Positions 37,040 through 53,133 of a stretch of DNA of 64,000 bases are shown piece by piece. The number at the start of each line of letters is the position of its first letter. Within the stretch, counting starts at the first letter, position 1. The stretch comes from Ciona intestinalis (Eukaryota; Chordata; Ascidiacea; Phlebobranchia; Cionidae). The translations under genes and the position numbers were made by a program. The stretch lies in contig NW_004190387.2 in the NCBI RefSeq assembly GCF_000224145.3, forward strand, positions 62,001 through 126,000. The letters are read 5' to 3'. The notes below the pieces were generated by a model. It was not told the DNA's origin. It made no database searches and saw only the letters and a list, made by a program, of their open reading frames with translations.

Positions 37040-37210
37040 TAGTACTGTGGGGTAAGATGGGAAACCGTTAGCACCAAAATCCCATATTTCCTAATCGTGT
37101 TTTTAACAAATGAAAACGCTGTTTTAAAATAGTGAGGATACAGTTATATATAATCCTGTAAATATCCTTTGTTTAAAAAAATAATGTCCCATTTTACCCC
37201 ACTCCACCAC
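37040..37210. mobile_element. MITE copy
   Basis: TAGTACTGTGGGGTAAGATG at the left and CCCATTTTACCCCACTCCACCA at the right. Confidence 0.65.
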
Positions 37211-37519
37211 ATACACTTTATATTCGCAGATAATGTATTGTTTGTTGGATAACATTATGTTGCAGTTATATAAACAAAATCAAAAGTTCACAATCGAGTT
37301 CATTTTGAGTCCAGTCCTCGGGTTTGGTGTGAAAGACCACGGGACGTCACAATGACCTCTCTGTGACGTATTATATGTTTGTTACACACAGCGTGTGGTA
37401 ATCTTACATAACTCTAGTAATATTTATCTAAAATTAAACTGAAATAGTAATTGTGTTATATAAAGATTTGTAACTAACGCTAGCTGGGCGAAAATGGATG
37501 GCGTTACGGTAGTTATATA

Positions 37520-37609
37520 TAGTAGGGTGGAGAAATATGGGACACCCTTTCATTCTGATATTTGGATATTATGCGCTAAAGGTGTCCCGTATTCCCCCAC
37601 CCCACTTTA
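37520..37609. mobile_element. 90-bp MITE derivative made almost only of its ends
   Basis: TAGTAGGGTGGAGAAATATG at the left and CCGTATTCCCCCACCCCACTTTA at the right, with about 45 bases between. The middle of the usual ~190 bp element is missing. Confidence 0.7.
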
Positions 37610-37669
37610 TTTTATATACTCCAGCAATTTTTTTTCGATACAATTGTGGTTTCTTATAAACGCGTAAAG

Positions 37670-37800
37670 GTGTACACAGTATCCGGCATGCGAATTCGCT
37701 TACGAAGTTGTGTGCAAACCCATTACAGAGTTCCGCATGCGGCAGCGAAATCAGGACAAAACAGACAAAACGGACGAATTCCGGATACTGTGTACAGCCA
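37670..37800. repeat. Foldback element, ~130 bp
   Basis: GTACACAGTATCCGG (about 37,672-37,686) recurs inverted at 37,783-37,798 (CCGGATACTGTGTAC), with GAATTCG flanking the inner side of both arms. It is unrelated to the common MITE. Confidence 0.6.
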
Positions 37801-38275
37801 CCTTAAGGCAATAAACTTTAAATACATCACAGGTGCTGTAGGCTCCAACATATACAGAAGAAGTCACATACACGAAAAGAGAATTCCGGACAGCCAAAAG
37901 TACAAGTTATTTTTGTAAGTATACGCCATATAATTAGTATAAATATAATTAGCTCGAATAACTGAAGTGGGCTATACAGAAAATGGCCTGGACAGTAATA
38001 AGAAAGAAAAAATTACTGATTTGAAAATTACTTACACTGCAGCGTTGTATATATTCCTAAATATGAAAATGGTATTATTTAATTCTAAGTAAAGTAGTCT
38101 AAAGGGAAAAGCCGAAACAGTGCCACAAAATTTTAATAGTTATTAATAGTAAACGTCGAATTTCTTAGGTGGGAGCAGCAGTGGGACAAAGGGAAGAAAT
38201 TACTGATTTAAAAGTTAAAAGCACTGTGGCAGGAAATGTATATTAAATATATGAAAAAAAATATGTTGAATTCAG

Positions 38276-38645
38276 TTATTTTCTATGACTTGGTCGCACA
38301 CGTTTATGCGTGCATGGGGAGCGCTGGTAAGGATCGCATGTGGAACTTCCGCAGCAATCAGTAGCATCATGTGAACGGCGGTGTCTAGTTTCAACTGCAG
38401 GGGCGCTATCACATGTACTTGTCACTTCACAGCTAGTATGGCCAGTGTCGCAAAAACCGTGGCGTGGCCTCGTGCCACTGCTTTCTTGGTGGCGTGACTG
38501 GCGCCTCGAATCGTGGCTGCATCCGCCTTTATCTTCTTGCCCAGCAGCAGCGGCGGCGGCAGGGCTTGTGGGCGGCCTACCACCAGTGAAATAATGGTAG
38601 ATTTGTTGAGCGACGCTGGTTGTCGCATTCAGAGCAGTGCTGGGT
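38276..38645 (-). CDS. Possible alternative C-terminal exon of the TSSK-like kinase
   Basis: A 370-base, GC-rich block follows a good acceptor (CTTTATTTCAG) and stays open for 122 codons before TAA. It starts with TALNATTSVAQQIYHYF, then a Pro/Ala run (PPTSPAAAAAA) and a His/Arg/Cys-rich tail (CCGSSTCDPYQRSPCTHK). Kinase exon 6 holds a GTGGGA donor at 39127 that leaves phase 2, which is exactly what this exon needs. The join would replace the last ten residues of the kinase with a ~120-residue tail. The product resembles no family I know. A separate gene or old retrocopy is possible. Confidence 0.35.
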
Positions 38646-39099
38646 CTGAAATAAAGTTATGCTTGCCAGTTGACTTTACAACTTACTGACTACCTGATTA
38701 AAATCTGCATTTTCTATCTTAACTGAATAAAATAAACCGCGTATCTGAATAACACAGAATATTGCACACGCTGTGATTGACGTTCTTAAACAAGGTCCGA
38801 GAAATTAGGTCTTGAAGTGCAAGGAAGCATTTACGCACACATTGGGGGCAGCCCGGGATGAACCTTGAACTCCCCAACCTCTGTTTCAGAGGTAGGTACA
38901 AACCCTTTACCGAACGAAAGGGGTAAAATGTAGGCAAAAGTAACCTGGACAACAGGACACACACACACGCAAACATGGTAGCAGCCAGCCTCGAGTTTAG
39001 AAATGCATAACCAACGATATCAGGCATAAGAGGCAAACATCAGGTTTAAAAATGAGATTACACCTTTAAAGGATATAGTTGCCATCAGGCATAATACGA

Positions 39100-43054
<3,955 letters not shown>

Positions 43055-43292
43055 TATAATCTGGCAGCAACTTCGGATTTGAAATTTGACGGGTCGCCCA
43101 AACTGTCGTTAAGTGCGCGGACTTTTGATTTGACATAAAACAGCAATAAACACGTGGAGAGTTCAGCATTAAAAACATAACTTCATATCTCTCCAGGCAA
43201 TTTCACTTATTAGAAAAGTTATTAAGTATAAATGGAAAACATACTGGCCAAAAACGGACTGAATCTGGTACTATGACGTCACAATTGCATTT

Positions 43293-43445
43293 ATGATGCG
43301 GAATGCAATGACGTCATATGACAGACTTGAATTGGAAATTATTTTATTGGAAGAACGAAAACTTGAAGGTGTGCGGATAAAAAAGGAAAAGCAACGAAAA
43401 TACTGCGAGCGTGAAAAAAATAAAGTATTTCCACAGTCTGGATAA
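43293..43445 (+). CDS. Small ORF, 50 aa, charged and helical, unknown
   Basis: This plus-strand frame starts with two adjacent ATGs and reads through SYDRLELEIILLEERKLEGV and a Lys/Arg/Glu-rich end to TAA. The composition is that of a coiled coil. It lies about 240 bases from the kinase start codon, head to head with it. There is no family match I can name and no supporting splice site, so it may be a divergent small gene, an exon, or chance. Confidence 0.2.
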   Translation: MMRNAMTSYDRLELEIILLEERKLEGVRIKKEKQRKYCEREKNKVFPQSG

Positions 43446-44257
43446 AGAAAAAGCCCCAAAATTCACAATTTTTTCGCCTATGGTGTACTTTATATTCATA
43501 AAGAACAAAAAAACTTAATTGTTTTGACTTTTTAAAATGAATTCATTTTTACGAGATAAACTATTGTAATATTTCTTTCGCATGCGTGTGCTCAGAAAAC
43601 ATAAAAGTGCAAAAGTGTGAAACAGAATAGCTTGACCAAGAGTTTATGGGTTTAAAATGGCAAATTTTCCCAAGTTAAATGCGGAAGTACACTACTGTGC
43701 TGTTGTACTTCACTTGTAAGCGGAAAAACTAGTCAACAATATATGGAAAAGTTAGAATAATTGCCCATTTATAGAAAGTTTGGGAACGTTTTAACATGTG
43801 TTTTGTACAATTGTAAAATATGGGACTTTTTATTTTGCCAAATGTGTCGTGACAAAAATCATAAATACTTTATCATATTGGAAAGAATTATTATTTTTAA
43901 GCGGTCGCTGCGACAAACGTATATAGTACTGTGTGGTAAGATGGAATACCGGTAATACCTAAATCCCTTGTTTCCTGATCATGTTTTGAACATTTAACAA
44001 CGACCATTTAGGGTCGTGGGGCTACAGTAACGTAATTCTGTAAATAATTTTTTGTTTACTACCATGTGACGTAAAAAGAGAATAAACATGTCTCGATTTA
44101 CCCCACCCTACTATAACAGTAATGATTGTGCTTTAAAACGTGTGGGTTGTGCGGACGTACCAAGGCGTGAACAACATGAACAGCAATACGGAAGTGATTA
44201 CACACGATTTACAGTGATTTTTGACCATTTCGCAGAAATTTGATGTCCTAAGCACCT
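43446..44257. other. Spacer between the TSSK-like and PHF21-like genes
   Basis: AT-rich. Apart from a MITE at 43924-44113 (TAGTACTGTGTGGTAAGATG to ACCCCACCCTACTATA) I see nothing in it. Confidence 0.5.
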
Positions 44258-47200
44258 TCAGTTCGTCACAGCGAATTCAGAGAGATGTTTAAGCGTCTCA
44301 ACCCCACGTAGTAACCTCTGATAAGAATCCGTAGCGTTTTGTACCGAGTCGTGGACTTTGTACTTTTTAGTAACTTTATTCTAAAAACAAATTTTGGTAT
44401 GAATTTTGTATAAGGTGTAAACACGAAAAGTAGAAAACATTGGTTACATTTAGCAAATTAGCATAGTAGTTAGCGCTCCTGCCTCTAGCCAAATACAGGT
44501 TCGAGCCTCGACGCTGCTACCATTGTGGGCGTATGTGTCCTTCGGCAAGACACCGCTCCAACCTAGTGGAATGTGCGGCAACGACAGTCGTTATAACACG
44601 GGTGTTCTGTTTCATACACCTTATGCCGGCTTACAAACTGCAACGTATGTAACTAATTTATTTATTCTCGCATGGCGGAAAAACGACAGTTGTTATACAA
44701 CGGGTGTTCTGTTTATACACTTCAGCTTTCCCATACATACCATTATAGTTGACACAAGTGCCTTAACTTGGTCGTTTAGTTTTTTCTCAGCGTCGATTAA
44801 TACATCGCGTCGTTTACGTGCGCGTTGCAACGCTGCGTTGCGCTCGGCCTCGAAAGTAAAATATGAATGAACGATGGATTGAAGTCCTGGCCACGTGGAT
44901 GCGGTAGAGGGGTCGGAAAACTGGGGAGGAAAACAATTATTCTTTAACTAAAATATCCCTGATACAAAAATATATTCTTACTGTAGCAACCATGCTTATT
45001 TTCTTCCAATTAAATGAAAATAAGTTTAACAACTGTTGTTCTGTCACTATATCCTGACTTTTGTTTAAAATATTTCAAAATCCTTGCTACCGTAATCGAA
45101 GAGACAAATAAAGTTAAAGGTAAATTATAACTATTGTTCCCTTTATAATTATTATAACTAATATAATAATACCTTGTGTTTGCATCTAACACAGAACCAC
45201 ATATTAGTTGGCGCTTGGTCCATCACTGGTTTAGTGCAATGTAAGTGGTATGAACATCCGCATGTATCACATGATATAAGGCCACCGTTTGACTTCTGGC
45301 ATACACCGCATGGACCACTATTGTGGGGATCCTGGAGGAAAAAAATACAATAATCCACAAAGTAACATACTTGGTAACTTGTAAGCGGGCACGCGAGGTG
45401 TATGAAACAGAACACCCGTGTTATAACGACTGTCATTCCCCAGCCACCCAAGAGTAAATAAGTTATGTGTCTATACAAACAAGCAGAGCTAAAGTATATT
45501 GCATTCACCACATTAGTCAATGAGGTTCCCTATGTTTGACAACTATGAGTGTAACTGTATTTTAACAATGTCACCCCAGGTTTTATTCTGCTGTTAGGTG
45601 TCTATACAAACTAGCAGAGCCAAAGTATATTGCATTCACCATATTAATCAATAGGGTTCCCTATGTTTGATTACTATGAGTGTGTGTTTTATCACCAAGC
45701 CCCAAAAATATGATTTGAACTTACCGAATCACTTCTTCGTTTCACACGAGTTTTAATGACACTCGAATCCTGCAACGGTGTTTTCATTTTCAAAGGTTTT
45801 GCTTGTTCAATAATGTGTGACACTTCTTCTGTGATGTCAGAACGCTTGGTGGAATTACGTGGACGACCTGGGAATTGAATTGTTGTAATTGTAAGATACA
45901 AATATGCATAACAAATCTAAGGAGATATAACAGATATGTAGCTGGTAATTACTATGTTTAAAATAAACTAAAATACCACAAACGGGGCTGAAATTAAGGG
46001 AAAATTAAGTGTTTTAGAACCCAAGTTTTACACCTTAAAACTGAATTAATTTGATTAGGAATATTTTAATACAAATAAATAACTGTTTTGCCTAAAGCTA
46101 CCCCTCACCTCTTGATCGTTTAGCGGGCACTGTATCCTCCAATCCCAGCAACTCAGGTGGAAGCAACCTTTTGGCAGATTCAGCAGCAGAAGTGGAGACA
46201 TAGATACCTCCACTGTATACAGGATTCGCTGCTACTTTTCGACGGCCATATCGGCGGTTTCGGAGCCGCTCTGCGCGCTCCTTGGGCACGAGGTGCAACT
46301 GGGACAAGAAGTCGTGTTTCTGTGAAAAAAATAGTTGCTTAGTTAATAGGTGGGGGTCAAATGGATCGGTTATGTCTTGCGTTGCTACCATTGTTGGCAC
46401 ATGTACCGTGGGTAAGACAAACAATTTTCTGCAACCCAGCGGTGACGAAAAAATGTTAAAAAATCACCTACAAGAGTTCACCAGCTTGACACAAGGTACC
46501 GTGCGTATTATACCATTAACCATGAAGGGTTGAAAAGTTTAGAAGGTTAAAAGGGGTCATGAACAAAAGAAATGGGAAGCTCTAAGTTATAGCATGTACT
46601 ACCTGTTGGGCACTTTTTTCTATTCTATGTGGGTGAGGTCCTACAACTATTTTTTGTTCATTCACAAATCTTCAAATTTTCATACATGATAACTTGTAAT
46701 CTGGTTAAAAACGCACAAAACGTATTTAGTTAAGTTTAGTGAAAAATCCTACATTAAGTTGTGAGGTGCTCACAGCTGCGTAGTTTCTCGCGCTTTTCGG
46801 CAACGATGGTTTCTCGTCATCTTGATCCAAGGAAGCATCGATTTCTGGAGACGGGGCAAGATGGTCCGGGGATGTGGAAGCTGTAGAGAGGACTTCATAA
46901 AGATGTTTGTTGTTCGGGGCAGTTTGGGATTTTGTTTGTGTGGAAATGATAAAGATCGATCATGTCTTATCTATCCCCCCGTGACGGGGCAACGACGTCG
47001 TCGTTCGTTATAATACCGATGTTCTGTTATACACCTCATACCTACGAGTTACCACATAAGTAACTTTGAAAATCTCATATTTATCCTTGCATGGTGGGGT
47101 AAATCATAGTTGTAACACGGGTGTCTTATTGCATGTGTAGTGGCTTGACAGGTTCATAATCATACACCTTGTGCCTAATTTTGACAGGTTCATACACCTT

Positions 47201-50200
47201 GTCATTAACTCTTTAACTGCCCAAGGCGACTAAAGTCGCTCTGGGACCACACGTCACTTAAACGGCGATTCTGTGGTCATTTCTCCATTATCGATCCCAA
47301 ATTTGGTTTCATTTGAAAGAGGAAGCAATTTCCTTTTGATTTCAGCAATAAAAAAATATATCAACGTATTTAAACATTTTGAGNNNNNNNNNNNNNNNNN
47401 NNNNNNNNNNNNNNNNNNNNNNNNNNNNNNNNNNNNNNNNNNNNNNNNNNNNNNNNNNNNNNNNNNNNNNNNNNNNNNNNNNNNNNNNNNNNNNNNNNNN
47501 NNNNNNNNAAGTAGTTCATCATGTTCATTCACAAATCTTCGAATTTTCATACATGATAACTTGTAATCTGGTTGAAAACGCACAAAACGTATTTAGTTAA
47601 GTTTAGTGAAAAATCCTACATTAAGTTGTGAGGTGCTCACAGCTGCGTAGTTTCTCGCGCTTTTCGGCAACGATGGTTTCTCGTCATCTTGATCCAAGGA
47701 AGCATCGATTTCTGGAGACGGGGCAAGATGGTCCGGGGATGTGGAAGCTGTAGAGAGGACTTCGTAAAGATGTTTGTTGTTCGGGGCAGTTTGGGATTTT
47801 GTTTGTGTGGAAATGATAAAGATCGATCATGTCTTATCTATCCCCCCGTGACGGGGCAACAACGTCGTCGTTCGTTATAACACCGATGTTCTGTTATACA
47901 CCTCATATCCTTGCATGGTGGGGTAAATCATAGTTGTAACACGGGTGTCTTATTGCATGTGTAGTGGCTTGACAGGTTCATAATCATACACCTTGTGCCT
48001 AATTTTGACAGGTTCATACACCTTGTCATTAATTTACGTGGCTACATTTTTATACCTAAAAAAAAACCCATAAAATAACCAAGTTTACCAATGTAATTAG
48101 TTTGTTTCGGAGTCATCACAATTTTCTGCGACAGTTTTTCCAATGACTTGATATTCTGTAGATCAACTTCACTGTTTGTTAGTTTTGATTCGTTGCCAAT
48201 TGGGACGAAACAAGACGGCTCTTTTGTGGCTGCCATGTTCAACCATACTGTAATATATGAATAAATGAGTTAGTGACAGTCTGGATCAAGTGCTATGCAA
48301 CATATAGTACTGTATGGCAAGGTATAAGATGCACTGTTGACATATTATAAACCGAAAAACTTTTGAGACGGTTCTTTTATGGCTGCCATGTTTAACCATA
48401 CTGTCAAGTGCTACAAATTTGTAACGCATTGTACTGTGGCCCGGGGGGTAGGATGGGATACCTTTAGCAGTTAGCACCTAAATTCTATATTTCCTGAACG
48501 AAACTTGAACGATAACAATGGTTTTTTTGAGTCGAGAAGTTAAGGTTATATAATTTTATAAATAATCTCTGTTTACTACCAAATGGGACAAGAGAGAGAA
48601 TAAAAACATGTCCCTACTACACCCGATTATACATAATTAAGTCCAATAAACTGTCACATGTATTATGATTAAAATTGTGAACTCTTTGCACTGAAAATAA
48701 AAAAGCCAATTACCTTGTGTTTGGTTTGTTTTCGGATGGTTTTGTTTCTGCACAAAAGTTTCCGTAATATTTGGAGTAGAGGCAAGGTTTGGTCGCAATG
48801 CACGGGGAGATACAAGCCTATAATATAGTTATTAAAGTATTAATGTAATGATCAATGAATGGATACTACATATTTACATAACATAACTACATAAGGTATA
48901 TACAATTATGTTATATATATATTCGGAGTAAAAAAACATCAATTTTATTTACTTTTTTAGAACAGAATAACGAAATAAGAACATGATACTTGGGGTNNNN
49001 NNNNNNNNNNNNNNNNNNNNNNNNNNNNNNNNNNNNNNNNNNNNNNAGCTTTGTTATTTACTATTGTTTTGTCATTGAATTTGTGTTTTCTAGAGCCTCA
49101 TTGATGAATACAACAGAGCCACAATTTACTTTATTCACTGAAAACAATAAGTTTGTCAACAGCACCAATAGCACCATCATTAGGAGGTTCGAAAGTATGA
49201 CGCCAATGGCTCTTCATGAGATTTTTAACTGTATGAAAATGCTAGAAGTACATTTTATACATCAAAAGAAAGATAATTTGATACTGATTAAGTTTGCAAT
49301 GCATTACTTTTGGATATTTTTGTTCATTCCTGAAATATTCTATATTGAAAAATTCATTATGACGTCATCGTTATTTTGATGACGTCATCAAAAAATTAAA
49401 AATATGAAGTTAAAGAGAATTTTATACTCTTCAAACTTTCTATAGCATGTTTTGCTCTAACTGCTATAGTTTGGCTACAAAATCCAATTAGATGATACCT
49501 GGTCAAAAATTAAAAATTTTGAAAAAATAGGCGGCAGTTAAAGGGTTAATTTACGTGGCTACATTTTTATACCTAAAAAAAAAAACCATAAAATAACCAA
49601 GTTTACCAATGTAATTAGTTTGTTTCGGAGTCATCACAATTTTCTGCGACAGTTTTTCCAATGACTTGATATTCTGTAGATCAACTTCACTGTTTGTTAG
49701 TTTTGATTCGTTGCCAATTGGGACGAAACAAGACGGCTCTTTTGTGGCTGCCATGTTCAACCATACTGTAATATATGAATAAATAAGTTAGTGACAGTCT
49801 GGATCAAGTGCTATGCAACATATAGTACTGTATGGCAAGGTATAAGATGCACTGTTGACATATTATAAACCGAAAAACTTTTGAGACGGTTCTTTTATGG
49901 CTGCCATGTTTAACCATACTGTCAAGTGCTACAAACGCATTGTACTGTGGCCCGTGGGGTAGGATGGGATACCTTTAGCAGTTAGCACCTAAATTCTATA
50001 TTTCCTGAACGAAACTTGAACGATAACAATGGTTTTTTTGAGTCGAGAAGATAAGATCATATAATTTTATAAATAATCTCTGTTTACTACCAAATGGGAC
50101 AAGAGAGAGAATAAAAACATGTCTCCTACCACACCCGATTATACATAATAAAGTCCAATGAACTGTCACATGTATTATGATTAAAATTGTGAACTCTTTG

Positions 50201-53133
50201 CACTGAAAATAAAAAAGCCAATTACCTTGTGTTTGGTTTGTTTTCGGATGGTTTTGTTTCTGCACAAAAGTTTCCGTAATATTTGGAGTAGAGGCAAGGT
50301 TTGGTCGCAATGCACGGGGAGATACAAGCCTATAATATAGTTATTAAAGTATTAATGTAATGATCAATGAATGGATACTACATATTTATATAACATAAGG
50401 TAGATACAATAGTGGGATATATATTTGGTATAAGAAAACATCAATTTTATTTACTTTTTAGAACAGAATAACGAATAAAGAACATGATAATTGGGTAATA
50501 AAGTATAAATATACTTGTCATTGAACAGATACCACATGTTTATAAACATAAGGTGTATATATAGACACTATACATATACAATAGTGTTATATATACCTTA
50601 TGTTATATAACACCATTTTAAAATCCACCTTAAAAAAATCATTTCAACAAACTGACAGTGACATGCATAGTAGACCTAAAAAGCGGGCTCAATGTGAAAA
50701 AATGTAGTTGCCACACCCTGTGAGGATAAATCAGTTACATCGTACAATTATTCATATTTTTAATAACTTATACCTAAATGTCGGTTTGTCGTTATGTATT
50801 TTTGCAGTGGAAAGCAAAACAATTGAACGACCGCCTGATTTCCCTGTAACTGGAACCTGGGGAACATTATTAAGAAATAGGGGTAACTGAAATAAACTTG
50901 TTTCATAACTGTAAGATATTGTTTATCTCGTATAAAAAAAAACTAATTTTTAAATTTTGATTACTATGTTTTTCATGAAACTTTTTGGTACAATTTTTTC
51001 TTACTACCTTTTAATTAAAATTTTAATGCTTTGAGAATATTTATTTTATATTTAAAAATATATATATATATATAATATAAATAAAAAGGTAATTAACATT
51101 TTTATGTATATACAATTAAAACTTACCCTAAACTTAACTGGATGATTGGCTGAGTTCGTCGGGGACAGCGCTCCGAGGTCACCTAGTGGCGCAAGAGGAA
51201 GAAGAACGGAATTCCCATTGTTGAGAGTTTTTAAAAGTTTGTTGTTCGAATTTGAACCTGATTTCGTTAAGTTAAGAGGCTGGTAATGGTCAGGTGATTT
51301 CCCATTTGTGAGAACTGGGTTATTTGTTTGTTGTGTGATTTCTAGAACTGTATGAGTGTTTGGTTTTATAACTCCGTTACTGATCAACACTTTTGTTAAC
51401 TCTTTTGTTTCATGTGGTTTCATAAAGTTTATTTTTGTGGGTGGGGACTTTGCACCACCATTGCAGAGTATTGAAACACCAGTCGTGCTGGTTTGGTTTG
51501 GTTGAGAAACTATGTCTTGTTGGTAATTAATGGATGAAATTTGCACCAGTTGTCCAACGGACGTAGTTTTGTCTTGAGATCCTATTTTTATGAATGAACT
51601 TCCATTTACAATCGTGTGATCTTTTGATTCTGTAACAGTAAGGTATAAATAACTCAATAAAATTTGTTTTGTTTCCCTGGTCACGATAACGAAGAACGGG
51701 AAATTTACAAAGGGCTTATTGATAAAACAGAAAAAGAAATAACGCTTTGGATAAAAAATTAAAATGGATAAGTACATTACAGAATTGATAAATTCCTTAT
51801 TAGTTAATTGATAAATTAATAATTAAATTATTTAGCAAAATATAATATATATATATACGCAAAAAAAATATAAAAATATATGTACATATAAAGATTTTTT
51901 TTTTTATAAAAAGTAAATAAATTATTATAAAATTTATTATTAACCTATATTCGTTGTGTTATTTTCATCTTTAACTTTTTTCTTTTCGTTTGACTTAGCT
52001 TTGCTTAATTGCTTTTGAACCGCACCCAACTCAGATATATGTTTTTGTATGTCTCGAAGCTCTTTTCTTAGTATTTCATCCTGTATTGAACAAAAGCAAC
52101 TTTAATAGTAAACCCTATAGGCTATTTTACAAAGGAATTGTAATAAGGTTCTATATTAAACCATCTTTAACAGTATGTCTTATATTTAACAAAAATAACT
52201 TTGAAAGTAAAACCTATATTTATTAAAACAAACTACAATTTACTAATTTTAATATTAGAAAACGGTTTTTAAACATTTTTTTGTACCTTTGGCGTTTCTT
52301 TTAGCTTTGCCATGAGGATCTGTTGATAAAAAAAACACTGTATTAATTTATTGAGAATAAATTCCTAGTAAAAGGATATAGTTTGTCCATGCACCATTTT
52401 AACGTGTTTACTTTGGCATCGTGTAGTTTTATTCGTATTTTACAGCGTGTAACTTGGTTTGGGATATACAAAAGTTACAAACCGTGTATTATTACCAATA
52501 AGAGAGTTTTTGGTATAATATATTCGTATAACGAAGTAAAAAATCGGCGACATCACGCTGCCGCAGCGTTGGAGGTTTAAAGTCGATTGTTTCCTTTCGT
52601 AAAATGATTATTACAAGACCACGTGACTTCGCCGGCAACGCGAATCTCGTGTGACGTCATCAACATACGCACTGGAGCGTCAAAAAGTGAACTACTTTTA
52701 TATATCGGCGAATGTGCGGCTTACAATTATAGCACGGATTGCCTTTTAATCAATAACTTTTAAGCCGAAGTCGAGTTATTTTCGAAATTCGACGCTTTAG
52801 GAACCATAGACTCAGTTTTTCCGGGTAGCAGACCTGAATTTTTATCGCTGACTAATACAGCTTGTTCAAATACCGAGTATGTAACCAAACGGGCACACGA
52901 CCCCCTTTCAAGGCCACACAAAATAAAGCAATACATTTTATGGCAGTTTAATATACATACAGCAAAACGAACCAATTGTATTGTTTGTATATGTACACAC
53001 GTTAACCGTGCACGAATTCTACGTTCGATATTTTACAAAACAGCTGTTACATTTTAAAACATAAAAACGAGACCATTACCTGGTGTTGCAATATATCTGC
53101 TTTGAGCAGTTTTTGAACTTGCTTTAAGTCCAT
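44258..53133 (-). CDS. PHF21A: PHF21A/B (BHC80)-like PHD-finger, AT-hook protein
   Basis: Thirteen exons chain in phase to 664 residues, close to PHF21A: 53080-53133, 52287-52319, 51945-52080, 51127-51629, 50774-50856, 50226-50329, 49607-49765, 46774-46880, 46109-46319, 45725-45867, 45173-45331, 44741-44920, 44258-44380. The N-terminus is a Leu/Gln coiled coil (MDLKQVQKLLKADILQHQ). A Ser/Thr/Asn-rich middle follows. Then come KHDFLSQLHLV and AANPVYSGGIY, matching the PHF21 signature, an AT-hook (SRGRPRNS), a PHD finger (CGVCQKSNGGLISCDTC, HLHC, MWFCVRC) and a C-terminal coiled coil after WPGLQSIVHSY. In vertebrates BHC80 reads unmethylated H3K4 in the LSD1-CoREST complex. Exons 6-8 also occur as a second copy at 47641-48817. 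PHF21A and PHF21B cannot be told apart here. Confidence 0.85.
44455..44725 (+). mobile_element. SINE with well-preserved tRNA-like head
   Basis: A box region GCATAGTAGTTAGCGC, B box GGTTCGAGCCTCG, junction GCTGCTACCATTGTGGGCG, then body and tail. It lies in the last PHF21-like intron. Confidence 0.65.
45467..45690. repeat. Two direct ~92-bp repeats
   Basis: GTGTCTATACAAAC ... GTATATTGCATTCACCA ... TTCCCTATGTTTGA occurs at 45,467 and 45,598. A part in inverse orientation occurs at about 59,100-59,150 in NUP50, so it is a dispersed family. Confidence 0.6.
47209..47383. mobile_element. Left end of a piggyBac-like transposon
   Basis: Directly after TTAA (47205-47208) comes CTCTTTAACTGCC. This matches the reverse complement of the right end, CCCTTTAACTGCC, found just before TTAA at 49546-49549. 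A TTAA target duplication with CCC...GGG termini is the piggyBac signature. The sequence inside shows no transposase and runs into the 125-base N gap. Confidence 0.7.
47384..47508. other. Assembly gap (125 N)
   Basis: Separates the left transposon end from the empty-site contig. Confidence 0.95.
47641..48817 (-). pseudogene. Second copy of PHF21-like exons 6-8 on the empty-site contig
   Basis: Exon copies 48714-48817, 48089-48247 and 47641-47747 match 50226-50329, 49607-49765 and 46774-46880 in length and nearly in sequence, and all three are open. Exon 7 ends in phase 1 while exon 6 needs phase 2, so the sets cannot be spliced in series. They are alternatives, and the contig carrying them also has an unoccupied TTAA site where the other copy is split by a transposon. 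They are not decayed; the pseudogene label marks redundancy in this assembly. Confidence 0.75.
48431..48631. mobile_element. MITE copy (empty-site contig)
   Basis: GTACTGTGGCCCGGGGGGTAGGATG at the left; the right end is degraded (CTACACCCGATTATA). Its counterpart is at 49942-50143. Confidence 0.55.
48997..49046. other. Assembly gap (50 N)
   Basis: Separates the empty-site contig from the right transposon end. Confidence 0.95.
49047..49545. mobile_element. Right end of the same piggyBac-like transposon
   Basis: The segment runs from the N gap at 48997-49046 to GGCAGTTAAAGGG followed by TTAA. Near the end lies a TGACGTCA palindrome pair (49359-49388). A loosely open plus-strand frame has no recognisable transposase motif. 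The sequence after TTAA (tttacgtgg) continues exactly as in the empty site at 48029-48041. Confidence 0.7.
49942..50143. mobile_element. MITE copy (filled-site contig)
   Basis: Same element as 48431-48631, with small differences. Confidence 0.55.

Larger units (their letters stand above)
36623..38275. other. Intergenic region 5' of SSPO
   Basis: No exon seen on either strand. It holds a MITE (37040-37210), a 90-bp MITE derivative (37520-37609), a foldback element (37670-37800) and several TGTGACGTAA/TGACGTCA-type sites near 36,720-36,820 that could belong to the SSPO promoter. The 90-codon plus frame at 37646 overlaps the foldback and looks accidental. Confidence 0.5.

Noticed and set aside
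38340..38594. Plus frame MELPQQS... with many Trp
   Set aside because: The minus strand of the same block has a longer open frame with a splice acceptor in phase with the kinase.
48990..49379. Plus frame in the right transposon end as transposase
   Set aside because: Much of it is N, and no piggyBac catalytic Asp motif can be seen.
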